A stretch of 64,000 nucleotides of DNA from Azospirillum brasilense (GTDB lineage: Bacteria; Pseudomonadota; Alphaproteobacteria; Azospirillales; Azospirillaceae): the NCBI RefSeq assembly GCF_007827795.1, contig NZ_VITI01000011.1:1-64000 (forward strand). The letters run 5' to 3'. Shown here piece after piece: positions 16,587 through 23,922 of the stretch (positions are counted from its first letter, which is position 1; every line of letters starts with the position of its first letter). A program made the position numbers and the translations under genes. Below the pieces are notes generated by a model. That model made no database searches, was not told the origin of the DNA, and worked only from the letters and a program-made list of their open reading frames with translations.

Positions 16587-18065
16587 TTACAAGCCGGCAA
16601 TCCACACCTCAAGCAGATCGGCCTGGAGCTTGCGGGCGCGGGCCAGCCAGGCGCGGGCCTCCGCCGGGATCTCGGCGATGCGGCGGTCCATCGTCCGGTC
16701 CATGGCGGCGCGCTGCGGCTCGTCGGTGACGAAGAAGGCGAAGCCGAGCGTGCGCCCGCTCGCCGTGGTCAGCGTTCCGGCCAGCGCCTTGGCGTAGGCC
16801 AGCGTGCCCGATTTGGCGCGCACGCCGGGGGGCAGGGCCTTGCCCTCGTCCTCGCCGGGGAGAAGGGCCAGCACCGCCGGGCCGGCGCCGCGGATCAGCG
16901 CCATGGTCTGGGCCGGGGTGATCCGCGACGCGGTGCTGAGGCCGGAATGGTTGAGCAGCCGCAGCCCCGTCCAGTCGGTGCGCGGGGCCGCCAGCATGGC
17001 CGGCGCCGTCAGCACCGCCGCCGACTCCGGCAGCGTCCGCACCGCCGGGTCCAGCCGCCGTGCGGCGGTCAGCCCGATCAGCTCCGCCGACAGGTTGTTG
17101 GAGTAGCGCAGGACCTGCCGGGCCAGGACCTCCAGCGGCTCGCTGCGGTGCAGGGCGGCGAGCGTGGCGGTCGGCGGCGCCGCGCCGGGGACCGGGGTGG
17201 GCAGGGCGATCCCCGCCTCCGCCGCCAGCCGGCGGAAGACGTGCGCCGTCGCCAGACCGGGCCGGGTGACCGGAAGCCACAGGCTGGCCGCCATGCCCGG
17301 CTGCGGGGCGAAGCGCCAGCGCTCGCCCTCCGGTTCTCCGTTGGCCGGTTGCCCGTCCGCGGCGACAAGCGGGGTGAAGGCGGCTCCGGCCCCGGCGCCC
17401 AGTTGCACCGTCACGCTGTCCAGCGGCACGCGCCCGGTGTCGGACACCGACCAGGCGCTGACCCGCACCGGCTGTCCGGCGGCGGGGCGCGCCCAGTCGA
17501 AGCGGAAGCGGTTGAAGTTCAGCGAGAGCGCCCCGACCCCGGTGTTGTAGCCGGCGGTCCAGGGCTGTCCGGCGTCGATCTCCGGCATCTCGGGCAGGGC
17601 GGAGGTGTCGTAGAGGAAGCGCCCGGTCACCCGCGTGACGCCCAGCGCGCCGAGGTCGCGCAGCAGCTCCGTCAGCCCTTCGCTGGACAGCGACGGGTCG
17701 CCGCCGCCCTTCAGGATCAGGTCGCCGTCCAGGACCCCATCCCCCAGCCGGCCGGTGCCCAGCCGTCCAGTGACGTGCAGCGTGGTCTCGAAGCGGTGGT
17801 CCGGCCCTAGCACCGCCAGGGCGGCGGCCATCGCCGGCAGTTTGGCGACCGAGGCCGGGGCGAAGGGCTTGGCCGGCTGCCGCTCCGCCAGCACGGCACC
17901 GCTGCCCGGATCGAACAGCACATAGCCGACGTCGTCGGGGGAGAAGCCGCTGCGGGCGATCGCCGCCCGGTCGTCCGGACCGGTGGCGGCGCTGGGGGAC
18001 GCGCAGGCCGACACCGCGGTGACGCAGGCCAGCAGGAGCAGGATGGAGAAGGTCGGAAGCCGCAT
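16587..18065 (-). CDS. dacB: D-alanyl-D-alanine carboxypeptidase/endopeptidase (PBP4 type), lipoprotein
   Basis: Trims or cuts peptidoglycan peptides in the periplasm (class C low-mass penicillin-binding protein, peptidase S13). 492 residues; the start at 18065 gives a signal peptide with lipobox TAVSAC and lipid-site Cys21, so it should be membrane-anchored, unlike soluble E. coli DacB. Catalytic motifs: Ser72-x-x-Lys75 in PASVAKLPAM, SxN in RYSNNLSAELIG, and KSGT in RAKSGTLAYAK (Ser in place of the usual Thr in KTG). The frame upstream of 18065 has no coding character. It is divergent from the FHA gene across 143 bases, which should hold both promoters. Confidence 0.92.
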   Translation of the reverse strand: MRLPTFSILLLLACVTAVSACASPSAATGPDDRAAIARSGFSPDDVGYVLFDPGSGAVLAERQPAKPFAPASVAKLPAMAAALAVLGPDHRFETTLHVTGRLGTGRLGDGVLDGDLILKGGGDPSLSSEGLTELLRDLGALGVTRVTGRFLYDTSALPEMPEIDAGQPWTAGYNTGVGALSLNFNRFRFDWARPAAGQPVRVSAWSVSDTGRVPLDSVTVQLGAGAGAAFTPLVAADGQPANGEPEGERWRFAPQPGMAASLWLPVTRPGLATAHVFRRLAAEAGIALPTPVPGAAPPTATLAALHRSEPLEVLARQVLRYSNNLSAELIGLTAARRLDPAVRTLPESAAVLTAPAMLAAPRTDWTGLRLLNHSGLSTASRITPAQTMALIRGAGPAVLALLPGEDEGKALPPGVRAKSGTLAYAKALAGTLTTASGRTLGFAFFVTDEPQRAAMDRTMDRRIAEIPAEARAWLARARKLQADLLEVWIAGL

Positions 18066-18208
18066 GATGCACAGTCTAGCGCAAAGCCCCCCGGCCGCAT
18101 CTGCGTCAATCCGGGGATGGGCAGGAATCTTGATGCGCGGACAGTCCGCTTCCCCTACCATAATGTCCGGAAACGACGCCAAACCCTTGGGAAAGAGCCG
18201 TAAAACCC

Positions 18209-20086
18209 ATGATGTCAGGGCGCCGGAGCGTCACGTTCGAAGTGGTTGTCGAACAGGGCGGAAAACCCAACATCGACGGCGTCTTTCCCGACGAGGCCGC
18301 GGCCCGGGAACGCGCGGCGTATCTGCTTCGTCTTGCAAAATTTCCGGTTGTCCGAATTCTAAAGGTGAATCAGGCGGGCAAGGAAGAGGTCATCTTCCAG
18401 AAGTCCACCTCCGGCGGCGGGAAGCCGACCACCATCTCCACGATCGACGAGACCGACGTCGGCCCCGCCAATCTCTGCACCGACGCGCTCCAGCTCTTTT
18501 CCTACGAGAGCCGGATGCTGCTGCTGCGCCTGCTGCGCGGCTATTGGGACGATCAGGCGGTGATCCCGGCCGAGCAGCTCCACCGCTATTACCCGCTGCG
18601 CTATTTCGAGCGGGAAGCGCTGCTGTTCAACCCGGCGGTCAGCCGGCTCGCCACCCTTCAGGCGCCGCTGCTGGGCGTGAAGCCGTTCGACCGGCACGAC
18701 CAGCTCCTGCGGATGTTCACCCGGCTGAAGGAGATGGCGCAGGCGTCGGACACGCTGGCGCCCTTCGATGCGGCTCTGGCCCGCGGCGGGGTGGGCGGCC
18801 TTCTGGCGGCGGCGGCGGAGCGCCCGCCGGAGGAACGCGACCGGCTGGTCACCCACGCCTTCGCCGCGGTGCTGGAGCCCTGCCGCGATTGGCCCGGCAA
18901 GGTCAAGGCGCTGCTGCGCTTCCACCGCGAGGATGGGGAGGAGGAGGCGAACCGCCGCCTGCTCGACCAGATGCTGGCGGAAACGGTGGACGGGCGGGAG
19001 CCGGTGCGCGCGCTGATCGGCTACGCGCCCGACCTGGGGGCGGCGCTGCACAGCCTGATCGCGGCGGTGCACGGCGACCTCGACGACCGGCTGCCCCACA
19101 CGGATGAGTTGCTGGCCCTGTCCAACGCGCTGGGCGGCGGCGGCTTCGACGAGACGCGCAAGGCCCTGCTGCGCCGCGTCCAGGGCGGTCTGGCCGGCCT
19201 GACCCCGCTCACCCGTACCGGCACCGCCGCGGAGGGCAAGGCCTTCGGCCTCATCGTCGATCGGCTGACCAACTTCGACGGCTTCCTGGGCGGCGCCGGC
19301 ATGGCCGAGGCGCTGACCCGGCGCGCCAAGACGGTGTGGAGTTCGGGCGGGCAGGATGCATCCTTCGACACGGCGGTGCAGCGTCTGGCCACCCGCCTGC
19401 CGGCGCCGGCCCAGCGCATCGGCTATCTGCTGGACCTCGCCACCAGCCCCTTCGGGCGCAACAAGCTCAGCGTCCTGATCCGGCAGGTCGCCACCGAGTT
19501 CGAGAGTATCACCTCGGCCCGCGAATTGGTCGCCCCCGGCGTCAGCACGGAGGACGTGCGCAGCGGCCTGGGCCGCCGCCTGCGCGCCGCCGGCATCCCC
19601 CGCGCGCTGGCCGAGGGGCTGATCGCGAAGATCGCCGCGATTCCGGACGGCGAGCGGTCGCTCGGCATCCCCTTGCTGGCCGCTCCGAGTGGGGGGACCG
19701 TGACGCGGGCGACCCAGGAGACGATTCTGATCGACGTCCCGAAGGTGGCGGCGGAGCGGCTGGTGCTGTTCTGGCGTGGCCAGACGCGGGCGATTCCGGA
19801 GGACGGGACCCAGCTCGTCATTGGGCGCTCGTCGCAATGCCAGTTCGTCCTGGACATCGCCTCGGCCTCGCGCCGGCACGCGGCTGTGTCCCGTCAGAAC
19901 GGAGTCTTCCTGGTGGAGGATCTCAGCCGCAACGGCACTTACCTTGCAGTGCCTGGGGTGGCGGAGCCGCGGCGGCTCAAGTCGGGCGAACCGCTGCCGC
20001 TGCCGCCGAGGGGCGAGATCGTCATCGGCTCCGCGGAGCTGGGCGAGGAGCCGGCGCGCATCGCCTGGGAAATCGTCAAGCGCTGA
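18209..20086 (+). CDS. Large protein with C-terminal FHA domain
   Basis: 625 residues. The only recognised part is a forkhead-associated domain at about 530-605, a phosphothreonine reader: VIGRSSQCQFVLD, SASRRHAAVS and VEDLSRNGTYLAV carry the conserved Arg, Ser-Arg-His and Asn-Gly residues. The first 60 residues form a small domain (VTFEVVVEQGGKPNIDGVF, then AAYLLRLAKFP), and residues 90-500 are helical with no motif I can name. No signal peptide or membrane segment. FHA proteins usually work beside Ser/Thr kinases or type VI regulators; neither is adjacent here. The 3' end overlaps the convergent Sfp-type gene by 11 bases. Confidence 0.8.
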   Translation: MMSGRRSVTFEVVVEQGGKPNIDGVFPDEAAARERAAYLLRLAKFPVVRILKVNQAGKEEVIFQKSTSGGGKPTTISTIDETDVGPANLCTDALQLFSYESRMLLLRLLRGYWDDQAVIPAEQLHRYYPLRYFEREALLFNPAVSRLATLQAPLLGVKPFDRHDQLLRMFTRLKEMAQASDTLAPFDAALARGGVGGLLAAAAERPPEERDRLVTHAFAAVLEPCRDWPGKVKALLRFHREDGEEEANRRLLDQMLAETVDGREPVRALIGYAPDLGAALHSLIAAVHGDLDDRLPHTDELLALSNALGGGGFDETRKALLRRVQGGLAGLTPLTRTGTAAEGKAFGLIVDRLTNFDGFLGGAGMAEALTRRAKTVWSSGGQDASFDTAVQRLATRLPAPAQRIGYLLDLATSPFGRNKLSVLIRQVATEFESITSARELVAPGVSTEDVRSGLGRRLRAAGIPRALAEGLIAKIAAIPDGERSLGIPLLAAPSGGTVTRATQETILIDVPKVAAERLVLFWRGQTRAIPEDGTQLVIGRSSQCQFVLDIASASRRHAAVSRQNGVFLVEDLSRNGTYLAVPGVAEPRRLKSGEPLPLPPRGEIVIGSAELGEEPARIAWEIVKR

Positions 20087-20789
20087 AGACTTCGTCCAGC
20101 GGACGGAACACGGGGCGCCAGCCGTCGCCGCGCACCGCCAGCGCGCCGACCAGCCCCGGCGCCGGGCGCAGGTCGAACAGCGACCAGTCCGTGGCGTTCC
20201 CGGCCTTCAGCCCGCCGTCCAGGCTGAGCAGGCGGGCGGGGCGGCCCGGCGTCAGTTCCACCGCGAAGCGGTCGAGCGGCGTCGACAGGCCCTGGCCGGT
20301 CGCCTTGATGAAGGCCTCCTTGCGGGTCCAGCCGTTCAGGAACGCCTCGTCCCGCAGCGCGTCGGGCAGGGCGGCGAAGGCGTCGCGCTCCTCCGGCGCG
20401 AAGAAGCGCTCGGCGATCCCGGCGGCGTCCGGTAGACGGCGCAGCCGTTCGATGTCCACGCCCAACTCCACCGTTTCAAGGGGAGCGATGGCGATCAGCA
20501 CATGATCCTTGCAGTCGGCGAGGTTGAAGGCCGGGCCGCCGGGAAGGAAGGGCTTGCCCATCGGCCCGTAGGCGAAGACCAGGGTCGCCGGGTCGCGGCC
20601 CAACACCCGCCCGAGGCGATGGCGCAGCAGCCCGCGCCGCAGGACGCAGCGGGTGCGCAGCTCCTCCGTCGCGAAACGGGCGGCCCGCGCCGTCTCGTCG
20701 GGGGAGAGCAGGGCGCGGAACGCCTCCAGCCGGTGCGCCAGCCCGCGCAGGTCGGCATAACAGAGTTGAATTTCTTCCGTTTCCCGCAT
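20076..20789 (-). CDS. 4'-phosphopantetheinyl transferase (Sfp type)
   Basis: Moves the phosphopantetheine arm of CoA onto a serine of acyl or peptidyl carrier proteins. 237 residues, the length of the Sfp/Gsp/EntD class. Diagnostic motifs: [10 protein letters not shown] (Mg-binding Asp), [10 protein letters not shown], and [15 protein letters not shown] (Glu and Lys of the active site). The N-terminal half ([40 protein letters not shown]) is also typical, although the usual SxSH is NLADCKDH here. Start at 20789 is the only ATG near; the frame beyond is a purC shadow. It could serve the lone thioester-type enzymes further right, but that is speculation. Confidence 0.9.
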   Translation of the reverse strand: MRETEEIQLCYADLRGLAHRLEAFRALLSPDETARAARFATEELRTRCVLRRGLLRHRLGRVLGRDPATLVFAYGPMGKPFLPGGPAFNLADCKDHVLIAIAPLETVELGVDIERLRRLPDAAGIAERFFAPEERDAFAALPDALRDEAFLNGWTRKEAFIKATGQGLSTPLDRFAVELTPGRPARLLSLDGGLKAGNATDWSLFDLRPAPGLVGALAVRGDGWRPVFRPLDEVFSA

Positions 20790-20885
20790 CGGATGTCCCC
20801 ATTCCCCGGATTCGGGACTATAACCGCGCTGGCCCCGCGCGGCGATTGCGCTATCATGCGCCTCCCTTTTGCCGGATCTGGAACC

Positions 20886-21869
20886 ATGGTCGATACCGCT
20901 CAGCTTGCTCCGCATCTGTCCAACGTCGTCAAGGACGCCGCCATTCCCGAGCTGCCCAACCACTACCGGGGCAAGGTGCGCGAGAATTACGACCTTCCTG
21001 ACGGGCGGCGCGTCATCATCGCCACCGACCGGCTGTCGGCCTTCGACATCATCCTGACCGCCATCCCCTTCAAGGGGCAGGTGCTGACCCAGATCGCCCG
21101 CTACTGGTTCGAGGCGACCAAGGACCTCTGCCCGAACCACGTCCTGGAATACCCGGACCCCAACGTGGTGGTCGCCAAGCGGCTGACCATCATGCCGGTG
21201 GAGATCGTGGTCCGCGACTATCTGGCCGGCACCACCGGCACCTCGCTGTGGACGATGTACAAGAAGGGCCGGCGCGAGATGTACGGCCACGTCTTCCCCG
21301 ACGGGCTGCGCGAGAACCAGAAGCTGCCGGACACCATCATCACCCCGACGACCAAGGCGTTCGACGCCGGCCATGACGAGGAGCTGACCGCCGCCCAGAT
21401 CGTGGAGCGCGGGCTGCTGACCCAGGCCCAGTGGGACGAGGTGACGGAGAAGGCGCTGGCCCTGTTCGCCCGCGGGCGCGAGATCGCGGCGGCGCGCGGC
21501 CTGATCCTGGTCGATACCAAGTACGAGTTCGGCTTCGACGAGGCCGGCAACATCATCCTGGCCGACGAGATCCACACGCCGGACAGCAGCCGCTACTGGT
21601 TCGCCGCCAGCTATCCGGAGCGGTACGAGGCCGGGCAGCGTCCGGAGAGCTTCGACAAGGACTTCGTGCGGAGCTGGGTGACCCAGCGCTGCGACCCCTA
21701 CAAGGACGCCATCCCGGAAATCCCGGCGGAGGTCGTGCTTGAGGCCGCCCGCATCTACATCGAGGCGTTCGAGACCATCACCGGCCAGACCTTCCAGGTC
21801 CCGGCAGAGGTCACGCCGGCGTTGGAGCGCATCCGGGCCAATCTGGCGCCCTATTTCGCGAAGCCGTGA
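20886..21869 (+). CDS. purC: Phosphoribosylaminoimidazole-succinocarboxamide synthase
   Basis: SAICAR synthetase: ATP-dependent joining of aspartate to CAIR in purine synthesis. 327 residues, the longer form akin to yeast Ade1 rather than the roughly 240-residue E. coli type. Signature segments: [15 protein letters not shown] (nucleotide loop), [51 protein letters not shown] and [13 protein letters not shown] (metal-binding Glu/Asp). The ATG at 20886 is chosen over an upstream ATG because the homologous region starts here. It shares a 96-base divergent gap with the Sfp-type gene and overlaps the next gene by one base. Confidence 0.96.
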   Translation: MVDTAQLAPHLSNVVKDAAIPELPNHYRGKVRENYDLPDGRRVIIATDRLSAFDIILTAIPFKGQVLTQIARYWFEATKDLCPNHVLEYPDPNVVVAKRLTIMPVEIVVRDYLAGTTGTSLWTMYKKGRREMYGHVFPDGLRENQKLPDTIITPTTKAFDAGHDEELTAAQIVERGLLTQAQWDEVTEKALALFARGREIAAARGLILVDTKYEFGFDEAGNIILADEIHTPDSSRYWFAASYPERYEAGQRPESFDKDFVRSWVTQRCDPYKDAIPEIPAEVVLEAARIYIEAFETITGQTFQVPAEVTPALERIRANLAPYFAKP

Positions 21870-22813
21870 TGAAGATCGCCATCCTCGACGATTACCAGAA
21901 CGTCGCGCGCGATCTGGCGGAATGGCATCGCCTGCCCAACGGCAGCGCGCTGACGGTGTTCGAACGGCCGATCCCGGCGGCGGAGGTGGCGGGCACGCTC
22001 GCCCCCTACAGCGTCCTGGTGATCATGCGGGAACGCACGCCGTTCCCCGCGTCGCTGATCGACGCGCTGCCGAACCTGCGGCTTCTGGTCACCACGGGGG
22101 GCCGAAACAACGCCATCGACCTGGAGGCCTGCAAGGCCCGCGGCATCACCGTCTGCGGGACCGGCATGGTCGGCACCCCGACGGCGGAACTGACCTGGGG
22201 CCTGATCCTGGCGCTGACCAAGCGCATCCCGCAGGAGGAGCGCGGCCTGCGCGCCGGACGCTGGCAGGCCGGCCTGACGCAGGGGCTGGCCGGCAAGCGC
22301 CTCGGCCTCGTCGGGCTGGGCCGGCTGGGCACCCAGGTGGCGCGGGTCGGTCAGGCCTTCGGGATGGAGGTCGCGGCCTGGAGCCCCAACCTGACCGACG
22401 AGCGGGCGGCGGCGGCCGGCGTCACCCGGCTGGACAAGCGCGACCTGTTCGCCACCTCCGACATCGTCAGCGTCCATCTGGTGCTGGGCGAGCGGACGCG
22501 GGGCGTGGTCGGGGCGGACGACATCGACGCGATGAAGCCCTCCGCCTTCTTCGTGAACACCTCGCGCGCCGGTCTGGTGGATGGGGACGCCCTGCTGGCG
22601 GCCCTGCATGAACACCGCATCGCGGGCGCCGGGCTGGACGTCTTCCCCGTGGAGCCGCTGCCGGTGGACAGCCCCTGGCTGGAGGCGCCGAACACGGTGC
22701 TGACCCCGCATCTGGGCTATGTCACCCGCGAGAACTACGACGTCTTCTACCGCGACGCGCTGGACGACATCCTCGCGTGGCACGCGGGCGAGCCGGTGCG
22801 CATGCTCGCCTAG
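21869..22813 (+). CDS. D-isomer-specific 2-hydroxyacid dehydrogenase family protein
   Basis: NAD(P)-dependent reduction of a 2-oxoacid or the reverse; 314 residues. The Rossmann motif is GLVGLGRLGTQVA near 150, followed by the catalytic Arg (VNTSRAGLVD, near 230), Glu (LDVFPVEPLP, near 260) and His (LTPHLGYVT, near 282). The start ATG overlaps the purC stop (TGATG), so they are co-transcribed, yet no purine role is known for this family. Substrate cannot be assigned; phosphoglycerate or glyoxylate-type acids are usual. A strong GC hairpin follows. Confidence 0.9.
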   Translation: MKIAILDDYQNVARDLAEWHRLPNGSALTVFERPIPAAEVAGTLAPYSVLVIMRERTPFPASLIDALPNLRLLVTTGGRNNAIDLEACKARGITVCGTGMVGTPTAELTWGLILALTKRIPQEERGLRAGRWQAGLTQGLAGKRLGLVGLGRLGTQVARVGQAFGMEVAAWSPNLTDERAAAAGVTRLDKRDLFATSDIVSVHLVLGERTRGVVGADDIDAMKPSAFFVNTSRAGLVDGDALLAALHEHRIAGAGLDVFPVEPLPVDSPWLEAPNTVLTPHLGYVTRENYDVFYRDALDDILAWHAGEPVRMLA

Positions 22814-22826
22814 GAACCGGAGGGAG

Positions 22827-22863
22827 CCGCCCCGCCCTCGACCCATGGCATTGGGCGGGGCGG
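22827..22863 (+). terminator. Strong GC hairpin after the purC operon
   Basis: CCGCCCCGCCC pairs exactly over 11 bases with GGGCGGGGCGG around a 15-base loop, starting 14 bases after the stop. No T-run follows, so it may pause polymerase or protect the mRNA end rather than act as a classic intrinsic terminator. Confidence 0.55.
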
Positions 22864-23318
22864 GCGTCCCGAATGGCCTCAAACCCCTGAAAGTTTTCAG
22901 GCTTCCACGCCTTGTCCGCATCGGCCTTCGGTGCGGCGGCGGGCTGGTTTCGCCCCGCATCGCCCGTCCGTTTTTTCGCCCCCGCAACATGGATTGTGGG
23001 ATTACAGCCGCGGCCAAGACGTAGATGGAAGGCGACCCCGCCACTTGCGGGGCACGATTCCATTCCCAAAATGGGTGTGGAGCCTGCGGCGGGGGCTGAG
23101 AGGAACGAGGTGTGTTGGGAGGCGCGGGCCTTACCGGGGCTGCGTGTCCGTGGGGTGGGGCGGCCACCGGTCCCGGCGGCGATTGGCGCTGTGGACAAGG
23201 CGTGCCGAATTTGATTGGGCGAATTTGATTGGAAGTCTGTTTGGTTCACGGCCATCCCGGTACGGAACGCGGACGGCCGGGACAGGAGACGGAAGGTTTG
23301 CCACCCATGGAGACAGGA
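22864..23318. other. 455-base gap before ptsN with tandem 12-bp repeat
   Basis: No convincing reading frame. A 12-base sequence GAATTTGATTGG occurs twice in direct orientation (23207-23218 and 23221-23232), 14 bases apart, some 87 bases before ptsN. This spacing suits a site bound by two protein copies in tandem. Upstream are a T6 run (22968-22977 region) and a stretch with short GC inverted repeats (CCCCGCC/GGCGGGG) that could be part of a small RNA; I cannot assign one. Confidence 0.4.
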
Positions 23319-23807
23319 ATGAACATCTCGGACCTCTTGTCCGCACACAACGTCATTCTCGATGCCGGGCCGGCCAACAAGGAAACCCTGCTCGACCTTC
23401 TGGCCGGCGAGGCGTCCAGCCGCATCGGGGCTTCCAAGGAGGACATTCTCAAGGCCCTGCAGGCGCGGGAGCACATCGGCTCCACGGCGCTGGGCAAGGG
23501 CGTGGCGCTTCCCCACACGGAGCTGCGCGGGACCGAGAACCCGCTGGTTCTGTTCGCGCGGCTCCGCAAACCCATCGATTTCGAGGCCCGCGACGACGAG
23601 CCGGTGGACCTGTTCTTTCTCGTCCTCTGGCCGACCGCGACCCGCAAGGGCCTGCTGCCCGTCATGGGCGAGATCTGTAAGGCCCTGCGCGACCCGCAAT
23701 CCCTGCGCAAGCTGCGTCAGGCGGAGACGCCCGACGCGGTGGTCCAACTCGTCCGGCAGGCGCTTCCCCCCAACGCCGAACGGGAGCCTGACGACGAGGA
23801 TTTCTGA
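23319..23807 (+). CDS. ptsN: Nitrogen PTS enzyme IIA (PtsN)
   Basis: Terminal phosphoacceptor of the nitrogen phosphotransferase system; a regulator of K+ transport, carbon and nitrogen use, not a sugar transporter. 162 residues. Start at 23319 (MNISDLL) gives the usual N-terminus and has GGAG six bases upstream; an ATG at 23307 is the alternative. The phosphorylated His66 is in GVALPHTEL, and LDLLAGEAS, EDILKALQARE and VDLFFLVLWP are family blocks. In many proteobacteria ptsN follows rpoN and hpf; here it is alone, 115 bases before a cation/proton antiporter operon. Known PtsN effects on K+ systems make this neighbourhood interesting, but co-regulation is inference. Confidence 0.93.
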   Translation: MNISDLLSAHNVILDAGPANKETLLDLLAGEASSRIGASKEDILKALQAREHIGSTALGKGVALPHTELRGTENPLVLFARLRKPIDFEARDDEPVDLFFLVLWPTATRKGLLPVMGEICKALRDPQSLRKLRQAETPDAVVQLVRQALPPNAEREPDDEDF

Positions 23808-23922
23808 CCGGACGACGTCCGGCTGGCGCGGCGAGGGACCTCCATCCTTCCTATATTCGTAAAGCCGACAGTTCTCAGCATTTTGGCCCCTCCGATTGCC
23901 CGAGACCCCCTTGTCACAGACC

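Noticed and set aside
18209-20086. Assigning the FHA protein to type VI regulation (TagH-like)
   Set aside because: It is 21 kb from the TssM-like gene, on the other strand, and among housekeeping genes; only the FHA domain is shared.
22864-23318. A structured RNA (6S RNA, RNase P RNA or tmRNA) upstream of ptsN
   Set aside because: Short GC inverted repeats are present, but I could match no conserved core of those RNAs. Left as an unassigned gap.
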